Notes under the pieces: model-generated
Seen by the model: the letters and a program-made list of their open reading frames with translations, nothing else
The model's database searches: none
What the model was told of the DNA's origin: nothing
Shown: one piece after another, positions 33,952 through 43,948 of the stretch
How the letters are laid out: every line of letters begins with the position of its first letter
Position numbering within the stretch: the first letter of the stretch is position 1
Position numbers and translations under genes: made by a program
Source: Paracamarosporium sp. OC-R06-R3
Lineage: Eukaryota; Ascomycota; Dothideomycetes; Pleosporales; Didymosphaeriaceae
DNA length: 64,000 nucleotides
Assembly (NCBI GenBank): GCA_019828545.1
Contig: JACVRA010000024.1
Span: 310,001-374,000 of the forward strand
Reading direction: 5' to 3'

Positions 33952-34311
33952 TGGGGAGAGGCAATGCCGTCTTTGTGTGTGGTGGAATGGCGGTTGCCTG
34001 GAGTCCTGGGCGCGGGAACCTAAGCGACTAACCTATCTGGTGAACGTGAGGCTATCGTAAATGCATCATGATCTAATTTGCTGTATCCATACCAGGTGTT
34101 GTGGAATAACGCAGTATCACTGGATATGTACCCTGTCCAGATCATACGTGGAGATAAGACTTGGATTGCTACCAAGTTGCCTGCTCCTCCGATCATGCGG
34201 GGTGACGGCACTGTGCTACCTTAAATCAAGACGCATGTAGGTGCCCTCGAGTATATATTCGCAGTCATTTCAAGTTTTGCGAGCAAGCATCAATACTCTT
34301 TTACAAATACA
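33952..34311. promoter_or_regulatory. Divergent promoter with TATA-like element
   Basis: This is the gap between an F-box-like gene (minus) and a membrane protein gene (plus). TATATATT at about 34253-34260 is suitably placed upstream of the plus-strand start at 34312. Confidence 0.35.
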
Positions 34312-35178
34312 ATGACATTCCTAGATGAGGATAACCGGCATCGGATCGGCTGGGCTTTGGGCGTTGGGATGATGATACACGGCGTGTCAATATTCTTCAT
34401 CACTGAGCACCCCAAAAACCGTCCTCTTCCTCCCAAGCTGAAGGGATTGCTGATCTGGTACTCACGTCTTCATTCTCTATTTTGCGTCTGGTGTGTGGGG
34501 GCACTGCTCCACCTGGCCCCGGCTATTCTCACGCCTTCGGACGAGCAGCGCTACTACCTTTATATCATCAGCAAGGCATGTGAGCACTACCTCATGACAT
34601 ACTTGCTGCTCACAGTCTCTTCACCTACTGGCCCAACACTCGATCTACGCTTTCTCAGCGGGGGTACCTCGTACCTATGGGTCATCATGATGGCCTCACC
34701 CGAAGGAGAGTTGACGATGGTTTGGACGGCGTTTGCTGCGCTGGACAAGGCAACCCAGGCACTAGCATACAGCTACCTCGGCAGAATTTGGGGCCAGCGA
34801 GACAGGGGATTGTTAGGGAAACGTGTGTTGCAAGGTACCCTGGCGGCGCATAGGGTGGCGAACATAGTGATGGGCGTGGTGGCCCTCACGAAGCGAGATT
34901 CCCTCGATGCCAAGTACGGAAGCAAGAACTGGAGAAACAATGCATCGGTGCTCGTATTCCGCATGCACGTGCTCGCATCGACTGTGGATTTGGTGTCGGT
35001 GGATACGAGAGCGGTCGTTGATGGCGTTGCGGGGCTGATAGAAAAAGCCCACCCCGCCTTTGTGCGCTTGGGCGTGGCCGCGCCCCGCAACGCGACAGAG
35101 AAAACGACGACGCCCGAAACAACGGAAAAGGAACATGGAGGACGACAGAGCGCAGACGAACCTGGGGCCCGCGGCTGA
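34312..35178 (+). CDS. Membrane protein of unknown function, 288 residues, overlapping DPH1
   Basis: One frame from an ATG with TATA-like DNA upstream. Several hydrophobic segments lie in the first 200 residues (IGWALGVGMMIHGVSIFFI, LHSLFCVWCVGALLHLAPAI, SYLWVIMMASPEGELTMVW). A basic loop and a polar C-terminal tail ([19 protein letters not shown]) follow. No family recognised. The last 44 nt lie over the start of the DPH1 coding region in another frame of the same strand, which is unusual for nuclear genes. A different 3' splice could remove the overlap, but I saw no good donor. Confidence 0.7.
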   Translation: MTFLDEDNRHRIGWALGVGMMIHGVSIFFITEHPKNRPLPPKLKGLLIWYSRLHSLFCVWCVGALLHLAPAILTPSDEQRYYLYIISKACEHYLMTYLLLTVSSPTGPTLDLRFLSGGTSYLWVIMMASPEGELTMVWTAFAALDKATQALAYSYLGRIWGQRDRGLLGKRVLQGTLAAHRVANIVMGVVALTKRDSLDAKYGSKNWRNNASVLVFRMHVLASTVDLVSVDTRAVVDGVAGLIEKAHPAFVRLGVAAPRNATEKTTTPETTEKEHGGRQSADEPGARG

Positions 35179-36600
35179 GGACGGCGTGCCTGAAGACGTT
35201 CCTGCCGTGCCCAAGCAGCCCAGGCGCCGCTTCGTGGGCAGGAAGACGACGACAACAGCCGCCACCACGGCGGACGCAAACGCCAACATCGAGGACTCTT
35301 CGGCGATCCAAGGTGTGAGACGGCCCTCCTCTTGCCCACGTCTCTTCGACATCTGACCATCGCAGTCGCCCAGCCCCGTCGCACCGCCCGCGCGCTGAAC
35401 TCGATCCCCGACTTCATCCTCCACGACGCCGACATCAACGCCGCCATCGCCCTGCTCCCGCCCAACTACAACTTCGAGATCCACAAATGCATCCACCGCA
35501 TCCGCTCGTCGGGCGCCACGTCCATCGCCCTGCAGTTCCCCGAAGGCCTGCTCCTCTTCGCCACCACCATCTCCGACATCCTGACGCGCTTCTGCCCCGG
35601 CACCACGACGCTGATCATGGGCGACGTGACGTACGGCGCATGTTGTATCGACGACTTCACGGCACGCGCCCTGGGATGCGACTTGCTCATCCACTATGCG
35701 CATAGTTGCTTGATACCCGTAGCCGTCACCAAGATTGCGACGCTATACATCTTCGTGGCAATAGGCATCGACACGCAGCATCTCGTAAACACCATCACAC
35801 AAAACTTCCCCACTGGGAAGACCATAGCATTGGTAGGAACCATCCAGTTCAATGCCACGATACACGGCATTGTCCCCATCCTAAAGAGAGAAGGCTACAA
35901 TGCCATCGTCCCGCAGATCGCGCCGCTCTCCAAGGGAGAAATCCTCGGCTGCACATCGCCCTCCATGGCGATAAAGCACGGCCAACTCGACGCAAAAGGC
36001 AGAGAAGAGCCTGTCCCGGATCTGCTGCTCTACTTGGGCGACGGCCGCTTCCACCTCGAAAGCGCCATGATCGCTAACCCCTCCCTACCCGCCTACCGCT
36101 ACGACCCCTACTCCCGCCGCCTCACCCACGAAACATACCAGCACACATCGCTCTACTCGCTGCGCCGCACGGCAATCCTTACAGCTCGCAAGGCCCGCAG
36201 ATGGGGCATCATCCTCGGCTCTCTCGGTCGCCAGGGTAACCCGCACACCCTCACACTCATCGAGAACGAACTCAAACGACAAGGCTTGAAGTCTGTCAAC
36301 CTCCTCTTGTCGGAAATTTTCCCAGGGAAGTTAGCCATGATGGACGATGTGGAGGCCTGGGTGCAGATTGCGTGTCCGAGACTGAGCATCGATTGGGGGT
36401 ACGCGTTTCCGAGACCACTTCTCAGTCCGTATGAGGCGCTTGTTGCGCTGGGCGTGAGAGACGCGCCGTGGTTGGACGAAGAGGTCGGAGAAACGGAAGC
36501 TAGGAGGAATTTATACCCCATGGATTTCTATGCGAGAGAGGGGCTGGGGAGAACGACCGAAGGGCATGTGCGGGCTGCTGAAGTGGAAATTAAGGGTTGA
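35135..36600 (+). CDS. DPH1: Diphthamide synthesis enzyme subunit DPH1
   Basis: Exons 35135-35312 and 35366-36600 give 470 residues. With Dph2 this [4Fe-4S] radical enzyme moves the 3-amino-3-carboxypropyl group of S-adenosylmethionine to the modified histidine of elongation factor 2, the first step of diphthamide formation in the cytosol. The three cysteine regions of the family are seen: [26 protein letters not shown] in the middle domain, and [12 protein letters not shown] near the C-terminus. [11 protein letters not shown] and [11 protein letters not shown] are typical. The first 58 residues are a low-complexity leader. No other in-frame ATG exists in exon one, so the start must be at 35135, inside the upstream gene. 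Confidence 0.93.
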
Positions 36601-36835
36601 ACATGAGGCATTGGGACGGTCATGCATGGTTCGGCGTTGGTAGAGGTACGAAAAGGGTCATGGGAAAATATGAGGCGTATGTGGTAGACTCCATGTAATA
36701 ACTTGATGCTGTCCTCAGTTTTACTGTCTTTATCGTTGACGAAGAGGTACGAAACTGTCTTGACAAATGTACGGGATTGGCGTGACTACTCGATTCAGAC
36801 CAATGAAGAGGCAGAAGTATTTGGCCCCTTCAACA

Positions 36836-36868
36836 CAGCACTGCAATCTCTAGCGCGGCTGAGGAGGT
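36836..36868 (+). repeat. 33-bp direct repeat, copy 1
   Basis: The sequence beginning CAGCACTGCAATCTCTAG recurs at 36992-37024 with three differences, all transitions. Confidence 0.75.
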
Positions 36869-36991
36869 AAGGAGATGCAAGATCTTGGACACTGAGCTGA
36901 CTTGATGTAGCTCGTGTTGAACCGGTGAACAACCCAGTCAGTATGAAAGTGCTTTCATTCGCAAATCAATCATGAAACACATGTGCGGCGG

Positions 36992-37024
36992 CAGCACTGC
37001 AGTCTCTAGCGCAGCCGAGGAGGT
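36992..37024 (+). repeat. 33-bp direct repeat, copy 2
   Basis: The sequence beginning CAGCACTGCAGTCTCTAG is the second copy; the three differences from copy 1 are A/G, G/A and T/C. Confidence 0.75.
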
Positions 37025-37286
37025 CAGTGGGTACCTATCATAGGTTGCGAATTCGAACTTCCGGTGAAGCCTTGATATCGCATTGTAATCTCTGAAGTAC
37101 GTGGGAAGAAGGCAAGTGATGCATGAGGCTGGCTTGCGATTGAGTTCGTCTGTACGGTACCGTACGTGAGGCTATGTAGTAGCAAGGGAAATGAGAGCTT
37201 ACAGTATAGCTTACGACTGAGGCAAAGTGATAGAAATTGACCTGCTTCAGCATACATCAAGTCTAGTAACTCTGAGCTCCGTCTTT

Positions 37287-37901
37287 TCAGAAGAGCGACA
37301 GAGACAGACCGAACAAGACTGCAAGACCTACGAGCAATGCATCAGAACGATTTCTACTAAACGTAGCACTGGAGTTCGAAGGCGTGACAGTCGGCGTTGC
37401 ACCCGTTGTAGTCCTTAACTGAGATCAGCATCATGCAAAACCTGTCACAAGCCACCCGGCATCTCTAGGAAAACTCACGACACGTTCGGCGTCCTATATT
37501 TCCCTTCTTTGCAATCTACATCCGAAATTCTCAAAGCTAATCGTATATGACGAATACACTTTATGCGACCGGCAGACATCGTTGGCCTGGCGGGCATAGT
37601 GCCACGCCGTTTCGTAAGAGGTCTTTGGACAGAGTTGGAGCGAGCAGTAGCGCTACGCATCAAGGGCACGCCACTCGCACAAATGGTGTACAGTTTCTGG
37701 GTAGGCTCCGGGGAGTAGGTTTAGATTGAAGCATGTCTTCTAGGTCGACGATGAGTGTGGAGTTGGAGTTTATGGGAGTGGGAATCTTACGATGCAGGGC
37801 GTGGTTGTATTCCATTCTGAGGCTATGTATTGCGCGAAGGTCGTGTGGAGTATGAGTTGTGTTGTGAGGAACACAGAGGATCGAACTAGTGCTGATAACA
37901 T
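37287..37901 (-). pseudogene. CFEM-like secreted, GPI-type protein gene with an in-frame stop
   Basis: Four exons (37791-37901, 37560-37739, 37479-37493, 37287-37418) join in phase to 145 codons plus a stop, with a single internal TAG at 37653-37655. Exon one codes for a signal peptide (MLSALVRSSVFLTTQLILH). Exon two codes for a CFEM-like block: PCIKTC, then LC about 19 residues on, YCSLQLC after the internal stop, and NDVC. The cysteine spacing is that of CFEM domains if the stop is read through, though two of the usual eight cysteines are missing. The last exon has a Ser/Thr linker (TTTGATPTVTPSNSS) and a hydrophobic end (LLVGLAVLFGLSLSLF) like a GPI signal. The stop could derive from CAG by one C-to-T change. 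CFEM proteins act at the cell surface in haem uptake or host contact. Confidence 0.6.
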
Positions 37902-38623
37902 GATGGTCCTGTTGCTTGTTTGTCTTTGAGTGTACCGCGTGTGAGATATGAATCAAGGATATAGGAATCTCATGTAGGATGTGCGGCAGGCGAAGATCTC
38001 TGCCCCCACACCTCCCAGCCTTAGCCACCAAGTATGGCGGAGGGGCATGCCGCTAATGCTATATAAGTTAGCAACGAAGAACACATTATGCATCTTTGGG
38101 TCACCGACAACATGTGAATGAGAGTCCTTGGTTAACCTAATACGGGGTTTCTGATGCCCCTAGCGAGCAGTGCTTCTAACTCATCAATTACATGTCTCGT
38201 ACCTTGACTTTCGTATCCATCCTGGCATGGCCTAACGAAGAGAGTGTCGAGGCTAGTCTAAGAACCATGATCTTTCCACAGGCTTGACAAGAATTTGAGC
38301 AGAAGAGTCATGAAAGGGCGATGTGGATACACTTAGTCGATTTGTATGGGTGGGTATAGATGATACCGCAGCGCTTAGGAACGCATCGATTGCTAAAGTA
38401 TTACAAAACCCAAGGTATGACTATCAATGCAATGCGTAATTTGGTAGATCAATCATCTGGGTTGTGATTGGTCGTGTAGTCGGTCATTGAAGTGGGGCAG
38501 TAGTGGAATAGGGTGAGAAGCGGTTACAGCATAGGTAATATGATAAATGTGTATATATTACATTTATTCGACAAAGTTTGCATCGATTCAACGATATCAC
38601 CAAGCGCGCAACTGCGCGCATTC
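37902..38623. other. Intergenic region between the CFEM-like locus and tRNA-Tyr
   Basis: No frame with a motif and no structure that I could identify. Confidence 0.45.
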
Positions 38624-38709
38624 CTCCGCTTGGTGTAGTTGGTTTATCACGTTCGGCTGTAATATCTGTTGTAACCGAAAGGTCCCTAGTTCGATTCTGG
38701 GAGCGGAGA
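38624..38709 (+). tRNA. tRNA-Tyr (GUA) with an 11-nt intron
   Basis: The cloverleaf can be drawn by hand. The acceptor stem CTCCGCT pairs with AGCGGAG at 38702-38708, and the discriminator is A. The D arm (GTG/CAC) encloses AGTTGGTTT. The anticodon stem TTCGG pairs with CCGAA. The T arm CCTAG/CTGGG holds a TTCGATT loop. The 18 nt between the anticodon stem halves read CT-GTA-A, an 11-nt insertion, and A, so an intron sits one base 3' of the GUA anticodon, the normal place. A C1-G72 pair with A73 is the tyrosine identity mark in eukaryotes. No 3' CCA is encoded, as usual for nuclear genes. Confidence 0.88.
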
Positions 38710-39136
38710 ACAAAGTGATTTCTTTTTTGCTCTTGTATAGAATAGAAGTCCCGTCTCATGGTACACATGTTTTGTGTGTTGATCCTTTTTTTTTTTTTTT
38801 TTTTTGCTTTTTTTTACTTATCCAATCGTGAGTGACTATTGCCAATTGCCCTAGGATGTCAGTCACCTCTGTTGCTACACAGCCAAACTTTGTGTGAGCA
38901 AAATTTATACACGTTGGCACCAATTCAAGTAAGCACATTGATAGTAGTTGAATAGACATTTCCGTGCTCTGTATTACCGCTAATAAAAATTCCTCCATAA
39001 CCTGAACTCTCATTGCTGAAACGCCTCGCTCAGAACAAAACCTATCCCAACAAAGGAAAGCGATAATCGAAAGTGGTATCTTGCGCTCAAATAAACCGCA
39101 CATCTAATCTTCCTCCGGCCAAGTAATGTTCCCAAC
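38710..39136. other. tRNA 3' flank with a long T tract
   Basis: A run of about 22 T followed by GC and a further nine T lies at about 38787-38817. The first T run is the likely RNA polymerase III stop or a variable tract near it. Nothing else is seen. Confidence 0.5.
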
Positions 39137-39565
39137 CTAAGAACCATAGTAGGTTCTGTACGCAGCATTCACGCTCCGGTGGTGCTCCTTGACCATGTCC
39201 TTCATTTTCTTTCCCAATCCCTTCTTCTCCACAAGCGGTTCATGTTCGACCTCCTCCTCTGAGGACACATTGTCCCTCGGACTGTTCCAGTTCACCTGCG
39301 AACGGCGGCCGCCACCGTAGTAGACAGAGAAGGCGTCGTTCATCTCATCGTGGTGCTGCTTGATCTTCTTCCATGTCTTGCTGAGGTTGGAAGACGTGCT
39401 AGATGTAGAGTTTTGACGAGAAGAGGCAGCAGAGGGCCGTTCGGTTGTGGAGGGGCGCGGAGAGGCACCGCCAGAGTAGTAGATCTCGTAGGCAGCGTTA
39501 AGAGATTCATGGTGGGCCTTTGCGCGAGCGGCAAACTTCTTGAAGGTGGAAGTTGAAGTAGACAT
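39137..39565 (-). CDS. Small protein with three HHxxxNxAYxxYY repeats
   Basis: A single frame of 142 codons. Three copies of a motif are spaced about 50-55 residues apart: AHHESLNAAYEIYYSGG (residues 17-33), QHHDEMNDAFSVYYGGG (about 69-85) and EHHRSVNAAYRTYYGS at the very end. Each is preceded by a basic, helical stretch (FKKFAARAK, KTWKKIK, GKKMKDMVK). The linkers are Ser/Thr/Pro-rich or acidic. There is no signal peptide or membrane segment. The common unit is basic helix - HH-x3-N-x-A-[YF]-x2-YY-G. I do not recognise a named family. Paired histidines and tyrosines could bind a metal or pack a repeated helical hairpin; this is only inference. It stands alone. Confidence 0.75.
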   Translation of the reverse strand: MSTSTSTFKKFAARAKAHHESLNAAYEIYYSGGASPRPSTTERPSAASSRQNSTSSTSSNLSKTWKKIKQHHDEMNDAFSVYYGGGRRSQVNWNSPRDNVSSEEEVEHEPLVEKKGLGKKMKDMVKEHHRSVNAAYRTYYGS

Positions 39566-40668
39566 TCTGTTCCTTTGGGTCGGTTTGAAGTGCGTTGGTT
39601 GCTCAAAGATTAAGTTGATTTAGGGATATGGATGTAATTCAATGGCTGATATGATTGAGTCCAGCTGTGATGGTTGATTGCAATTGCAGATTGACTGTTG
39701 TCTGATGATGACTTGGACCTTCGATGCATACCCGGCCCTTTATACATACTCACTGCGTAACATATGACTCCCATGGCACCATTGCGTTCCCGCATGTTTC
39801 CCGTCACAAACGTCAAACAGTACCTAGCTTACAAAAAGTGTTTTCACATAAGCAACCCTTGAAGCAGCCAATCAGTGCGTCGGTCCCTGCGCCATTGACA
39901 CCTTTCAGCCTCGCGATCAGCGTGCTATGCCCTTTCGGGTCATCTGCTCCTACACATGATTGGCCGGCTGACAAAAAACCATCGCTGACGAAATCAGAAT
40001 GTCTCATAAGCGACGCTCGATGACACCCGCAGGGCGCATCGATTCATGCTTTGTCGTGGAGCACAAGAAATTTTCTTAGCAAGATCTGCTATGGGTTTTC
40101 CGATGCGTCGGACCGCTTCTTTTCCGCTTTGTTTTGCGCTCATTGCCCGCCAGTTCTCCGGTGGGTCGCCGTCGGAGTAGCAAGTGATGTTGCCCGCAAG
40201 TTTCCCGTCGGTGAGGCGCTAAGCTAAGCTGTGGTTCCCGCTAGGAAAGTTTGATGAAGGTGGCGCCCAGATTCTTTATCTCGTGAGCGCATTCGTGTTG
40301 CTACGTCGCGGTCTTGACTTTTGAGGTTCGTCCTCCTTATTTTGTAAAATCTGCACATTTATTACTGTCAAAGTACACACACTAGCTTGAAGCACAGCTA
40401 TACAGAGACATTCTTTATTATCGACACATGATCAGCTCGTTCCACTCCCCGGATCACCGTGTGAGGTATCATATCACGATCGAACAATAGGCATGCATGA
40501 GAACGATTGTTGTGGTTGAAATGAAGATTATCTCATCGTAGCGTTGCAAGAGGCGACAGCAAAACAGCTTGATACAAAACTTATGTACTGATATATCGTA
40601 TGTCTTAAGGAAACAGCCTCGTAGAATTTTTTCGACGTAACTAAAATTTGTACTCCTGTGTGGCATTC
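39566..40668. other. Intergenic region
   Basis: It lies upstream of the triple-repeat protein gene and downstream of the P450 gene. I found no motif-bearing frames or repeats. Confidence 0.45.
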
Positions 40669-42644
40669 TTACTCTCCCCAGCTTACAGGGTGCAATTTCA
40701 ATCTCATTCCATCCATCGGTTTGCTCGTTATTGTCCCACCGGGGCGAACCTTTTCATTAGGGTTTGCCATCTGCATTTCGAATTCGCCTACGAAAGCAGC
40801 AATCAAGGCCCTCAACTCCGCTCTCGCAAAACGTTCCCCGATACAACTCCGCGGTCCATGTAAGAACGTCAAAAATGAATAGTTGCTATCAGCGCCACCG
40901 TTCATTGTGGTACGTCCCGACTCATCAATCCAACGTTCTGGGACGAACTTCTCAGAATCTAGACCCCATAGCGCTGGGTCGCGATTTGTGGCCCACGGTA
41001 CGACGTGAACGAGCGTACCCTTGGGGATGAAATGGCCGCAAATAGTGGTGTCTCGAATGGCTACACGCGCCGACGCAGGAATGGTGGGAAAGAGGCGGAG
41101 GACTTCGTTGCAGACAGCATTTAGGTAGGGGAGAGATTCTAGGACCGTGGCGATGTCGAAACCGGGGTCTGACAGGGCTTTTGGATCGGGTATCGTTTCG
41201 TGTATCTCTACCCGCAGACGTGTTTGTATTTGCGGGTGCGTTGAAAGAAGGTAAGTGGCCCATGTCAAGGCTGAGGACGTTGTCTCATGGCTGTCATGCG
41301 TTAGTATCTGAGAACAACGATTAAGATATACAATGAGCAGCGTTAGTAACGAGCCGCTCTTGTGGCTAAAGTCTTCTCTGTTACTCTGGGATGTACAACA
41401 CAAAACGTGTTGCTTCATGACTTCTAGCGTTCATGTAGCGACGTCTGCATTGCCTGTTTTTGCTGCGTATCCCCTGGGGCAAGATGCTCGAGATACAGTT
41501 GTGATAGCACTCAAGGGTCTGTCTAGCCACGGCAAAGAAACGATTGATACGTACCCTGCAGCTAGGAATGTTAAGAGTTGATCGACTAGCCCTTCGTCCG
41601 AGAAGTCATTCGATCGGAGCAGGATACTCAATAGATCGACACTTTCTTCTGTTTCCGTTTTCATCCGGCTCTTTTTTTCTGCCACAAATTCACCGCAAAT
41701 CCTCTTCAGGTTGCTAGTGGTGACTTTGACCCGCTCATTGAGTTTCCAAGGCAGTGCGCCTATCATCCACGGCGGGAACAATAGGTGCAATACGAAATAC
41801 ACACCCTTTTCGGTCGTTGGTTCCAAGATCTCTTCATCGCTTGTTAGTCATGTCCAAGGGGACATAGTAGCACGAAAATCAGGTCTACAAAAATCACCGG
41901 AGGCTCCTTACCTTCGTAATTTTTGACCAATTCATCCTCGTTTGTCCTCAAAGATCCAATGTCACGACCGAGACCAGCAAGCCCAATGATGTCCAGAGTT
42001 ACCTGGGTCGAAAAATGCCCAACCTCGAGGACCTTGTCGGGTTTCTCCAATAGCTCCCGTTTGATTACTTCGCAGAGCTCAGTCGACTTGGACCAAAATA
42101 CAGGATACAGCTCCTTAATGTGGCGGAAGCTGAAAGCCGGCATGATATGTTTGCGCTGGTGCTTATGTTCGTCACCCTCGGTCATCAACAGTCCGTCTCC
42201 CAAGAATTTCCTCAAGAACATCCTTGTCCATGGTGGTTTCTCGAAATCATAGCTTTGATGTACAAGCACGTCTGCGATGGCAGGGGGGCTTGCTAGCAGC
42301 AAGCGATCAGTATGGAAAAACCCGCGAAAATAGATGATGCCGTCGTTCTTCGTCTCTTTCAACAGTCGAAGGAAAGGTTCGCCAGGTGGGCGCCCAAAGA
42401 GCGCCAAGCCATGACCGACCAACGGCAAGGAGCCTCTCGGGGGATGCGGTAAATGACGGAGTGGGCTGAGAAAGAAAGGGTATATGACGAGTTTGTACAA
42501 GCTCCAAGCGATACCCTGGACTGCAACGAAAAGGACAAAGAACGACGCAAGAGCATGTTTGGAGAAGACGTAAGGGAAAAAGTAAAAGGCAACCGTAGCT
42601 TCCGCGAAAGAGAAGGGGAGGATGTTGATTGGGTTGAACTCCAT
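40669..42644 (-). CDS. Cytochrome P450 monooxygenase
   Basis: Exons 41912-42644, 41555-41831 and 40669-41290 give 543 residues. An N-terminal membrane anchor with two hydrophobic stretches (residues about 10-65) precedes a proline hinge (LPHPPRGSLPLVGHG). The I-helix oxygen motif AAGHETTSS lies near residue 338, ExxR (EVLR) at 399-402, PERW at 454-457, and the haem loop FLHGPRSCIGERF with the ligand Cys at about 486. All key residues are intact, so the enzyme should be active at the ER with a P450 reductase. The substrate cannot be read from sequence. The start is the ATG directly before the anchor; the frame is open further upstream. It is divergent from an FMN-dependent dehydrogenase gene 1.3 kb away. 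Confidence 0.93.
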
Positions 42645-43948
42645 CTTGAAGAGCAGCAGGCGTCTGCCTGATGGCAGCGCGATGCACAGCTGACTTTGAG
42701 TGCTTCGAAAAGTTTCTGCCTGATGCGTAGCTTGCGCAGGCTTTAAAGTGGTTGGTGCGGAAGGAACAGCTTTCGGACCTACATTGCTGCAGGTGGCATC
42801 GTAAAGGGCAATGCTGCAGATAAAACACAGATCGCCATGCAACAACACGAGGGTCCCAGGTTAGTGAAGCACCGATACGGCCAATGTTGCGAGAAAGACC
42901 ATTAACCCTCGTTTGCGATTAAAAACGCTCTTTCACGATTGGTTAGTGTTGTGAGGAGGTCGGACGGCGAGGGCAGCGATGGCGCGGTGAATGGTGGGGT
43001 TGTTAGGCGCCAACCGAGGTTCTTTGGAACGGGCCTGTGAAGACGACCAGCATCCAGCATCCATCACCCAACGCTATGGCGACGAGCTCACTTTCGACTT
43101 TACGCCTTTGATTCCCAGGGCCGTATCCCTGGCGATCTCAGACATGAAAAACTTGGGCAAATGGCACGTGGCGTGTAATAAGAAGCGTTTCTCGGACTGG
43201 TGGCCTCTTTCACAATGCAAAACATCATATGGAGACCATAGTTTTGAGCCAAAAGATGCATGGAGGAACATATATCTGGCTAAGCGAAAGGTGGGGACGC
43301 TTGTGGGTTTGCAACGATACACGCTGCTTGATGGTAGCAAGATTGATCATTTCGGCTCGGCATGAAGTATGGGGATAGCTATATGAAGATCAATCCTATC
43401 GAGGCCAAATTACTGGCAAGGGCTATTATATATACTTCGATGCAAGTACAGTCTGCACCTACGACATGTGCATACGAGGTCAGCGGAACTGTTAGTTCGA
43501 TGCGCTATTAAGAAAGACGTACTTAGCGTACCGTGCTTTTCATACTTCCATAGTCCGTGATCTCTAGCACTTTTAGATGCTTCTACCGTTTTGATCACTG
43601 TTAAAACGTTTTGAAAACGTAACCATTTCTTGAGAGAGGCTGAGGAGTACCTACGGCACCTACGTAGTTGAAGAACCAAGACTCTCATCATGCAGTCACC
43701 CATTTTAGGCATCACATCGCTCCTCTCAGAATTGGTATCTAACCCTTCCTTTACCTCACAACATGATGGCTTACATTATGTGACGGGTAGTGATGAAGCT
43801 CGAAACCAGATCGTACCCGGACCATGGTTGTTCCGCGAGCCTCGGCAACTACGCCATGAGATCGGCATTCACGTCCCCCTGTACCTCCACATCTCTTCTG
43901 CTACACCACCATCACTTCCATCAATAACTTGTTCCAAGTCACGCGACA
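42645..43948. other. Divergent region between P450 and FMN dehydrogenase genes
   Basis: A plus-strand frame at 42991-43365 (124 codons) has no motif and is not supported. Another frame at 43690-44028 overlaps the dehydrogenase start in another frame. The rest shows nothing recognisable. Confidence 0.4.

Larger units (their letters stand above)
36601..37286. other. Intergenic region with a diverged direct repeat
   Basis: Two copies of a 33-bp sequence lie at 36836-36868 and 36992-37024. No gene was found. Confidence 0.5.

Noticed and set aside
38547..38831. 94-codon frames on both strands
   Set aside because: They run through the tRNA-Tyr gene and a long T tract, so they are not coding.
42991..43365. 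124-codon plus-strand frame
   Set aside because: No motif, no splice continuation and no upstream support; kept only as a remark in the intergenic entry.
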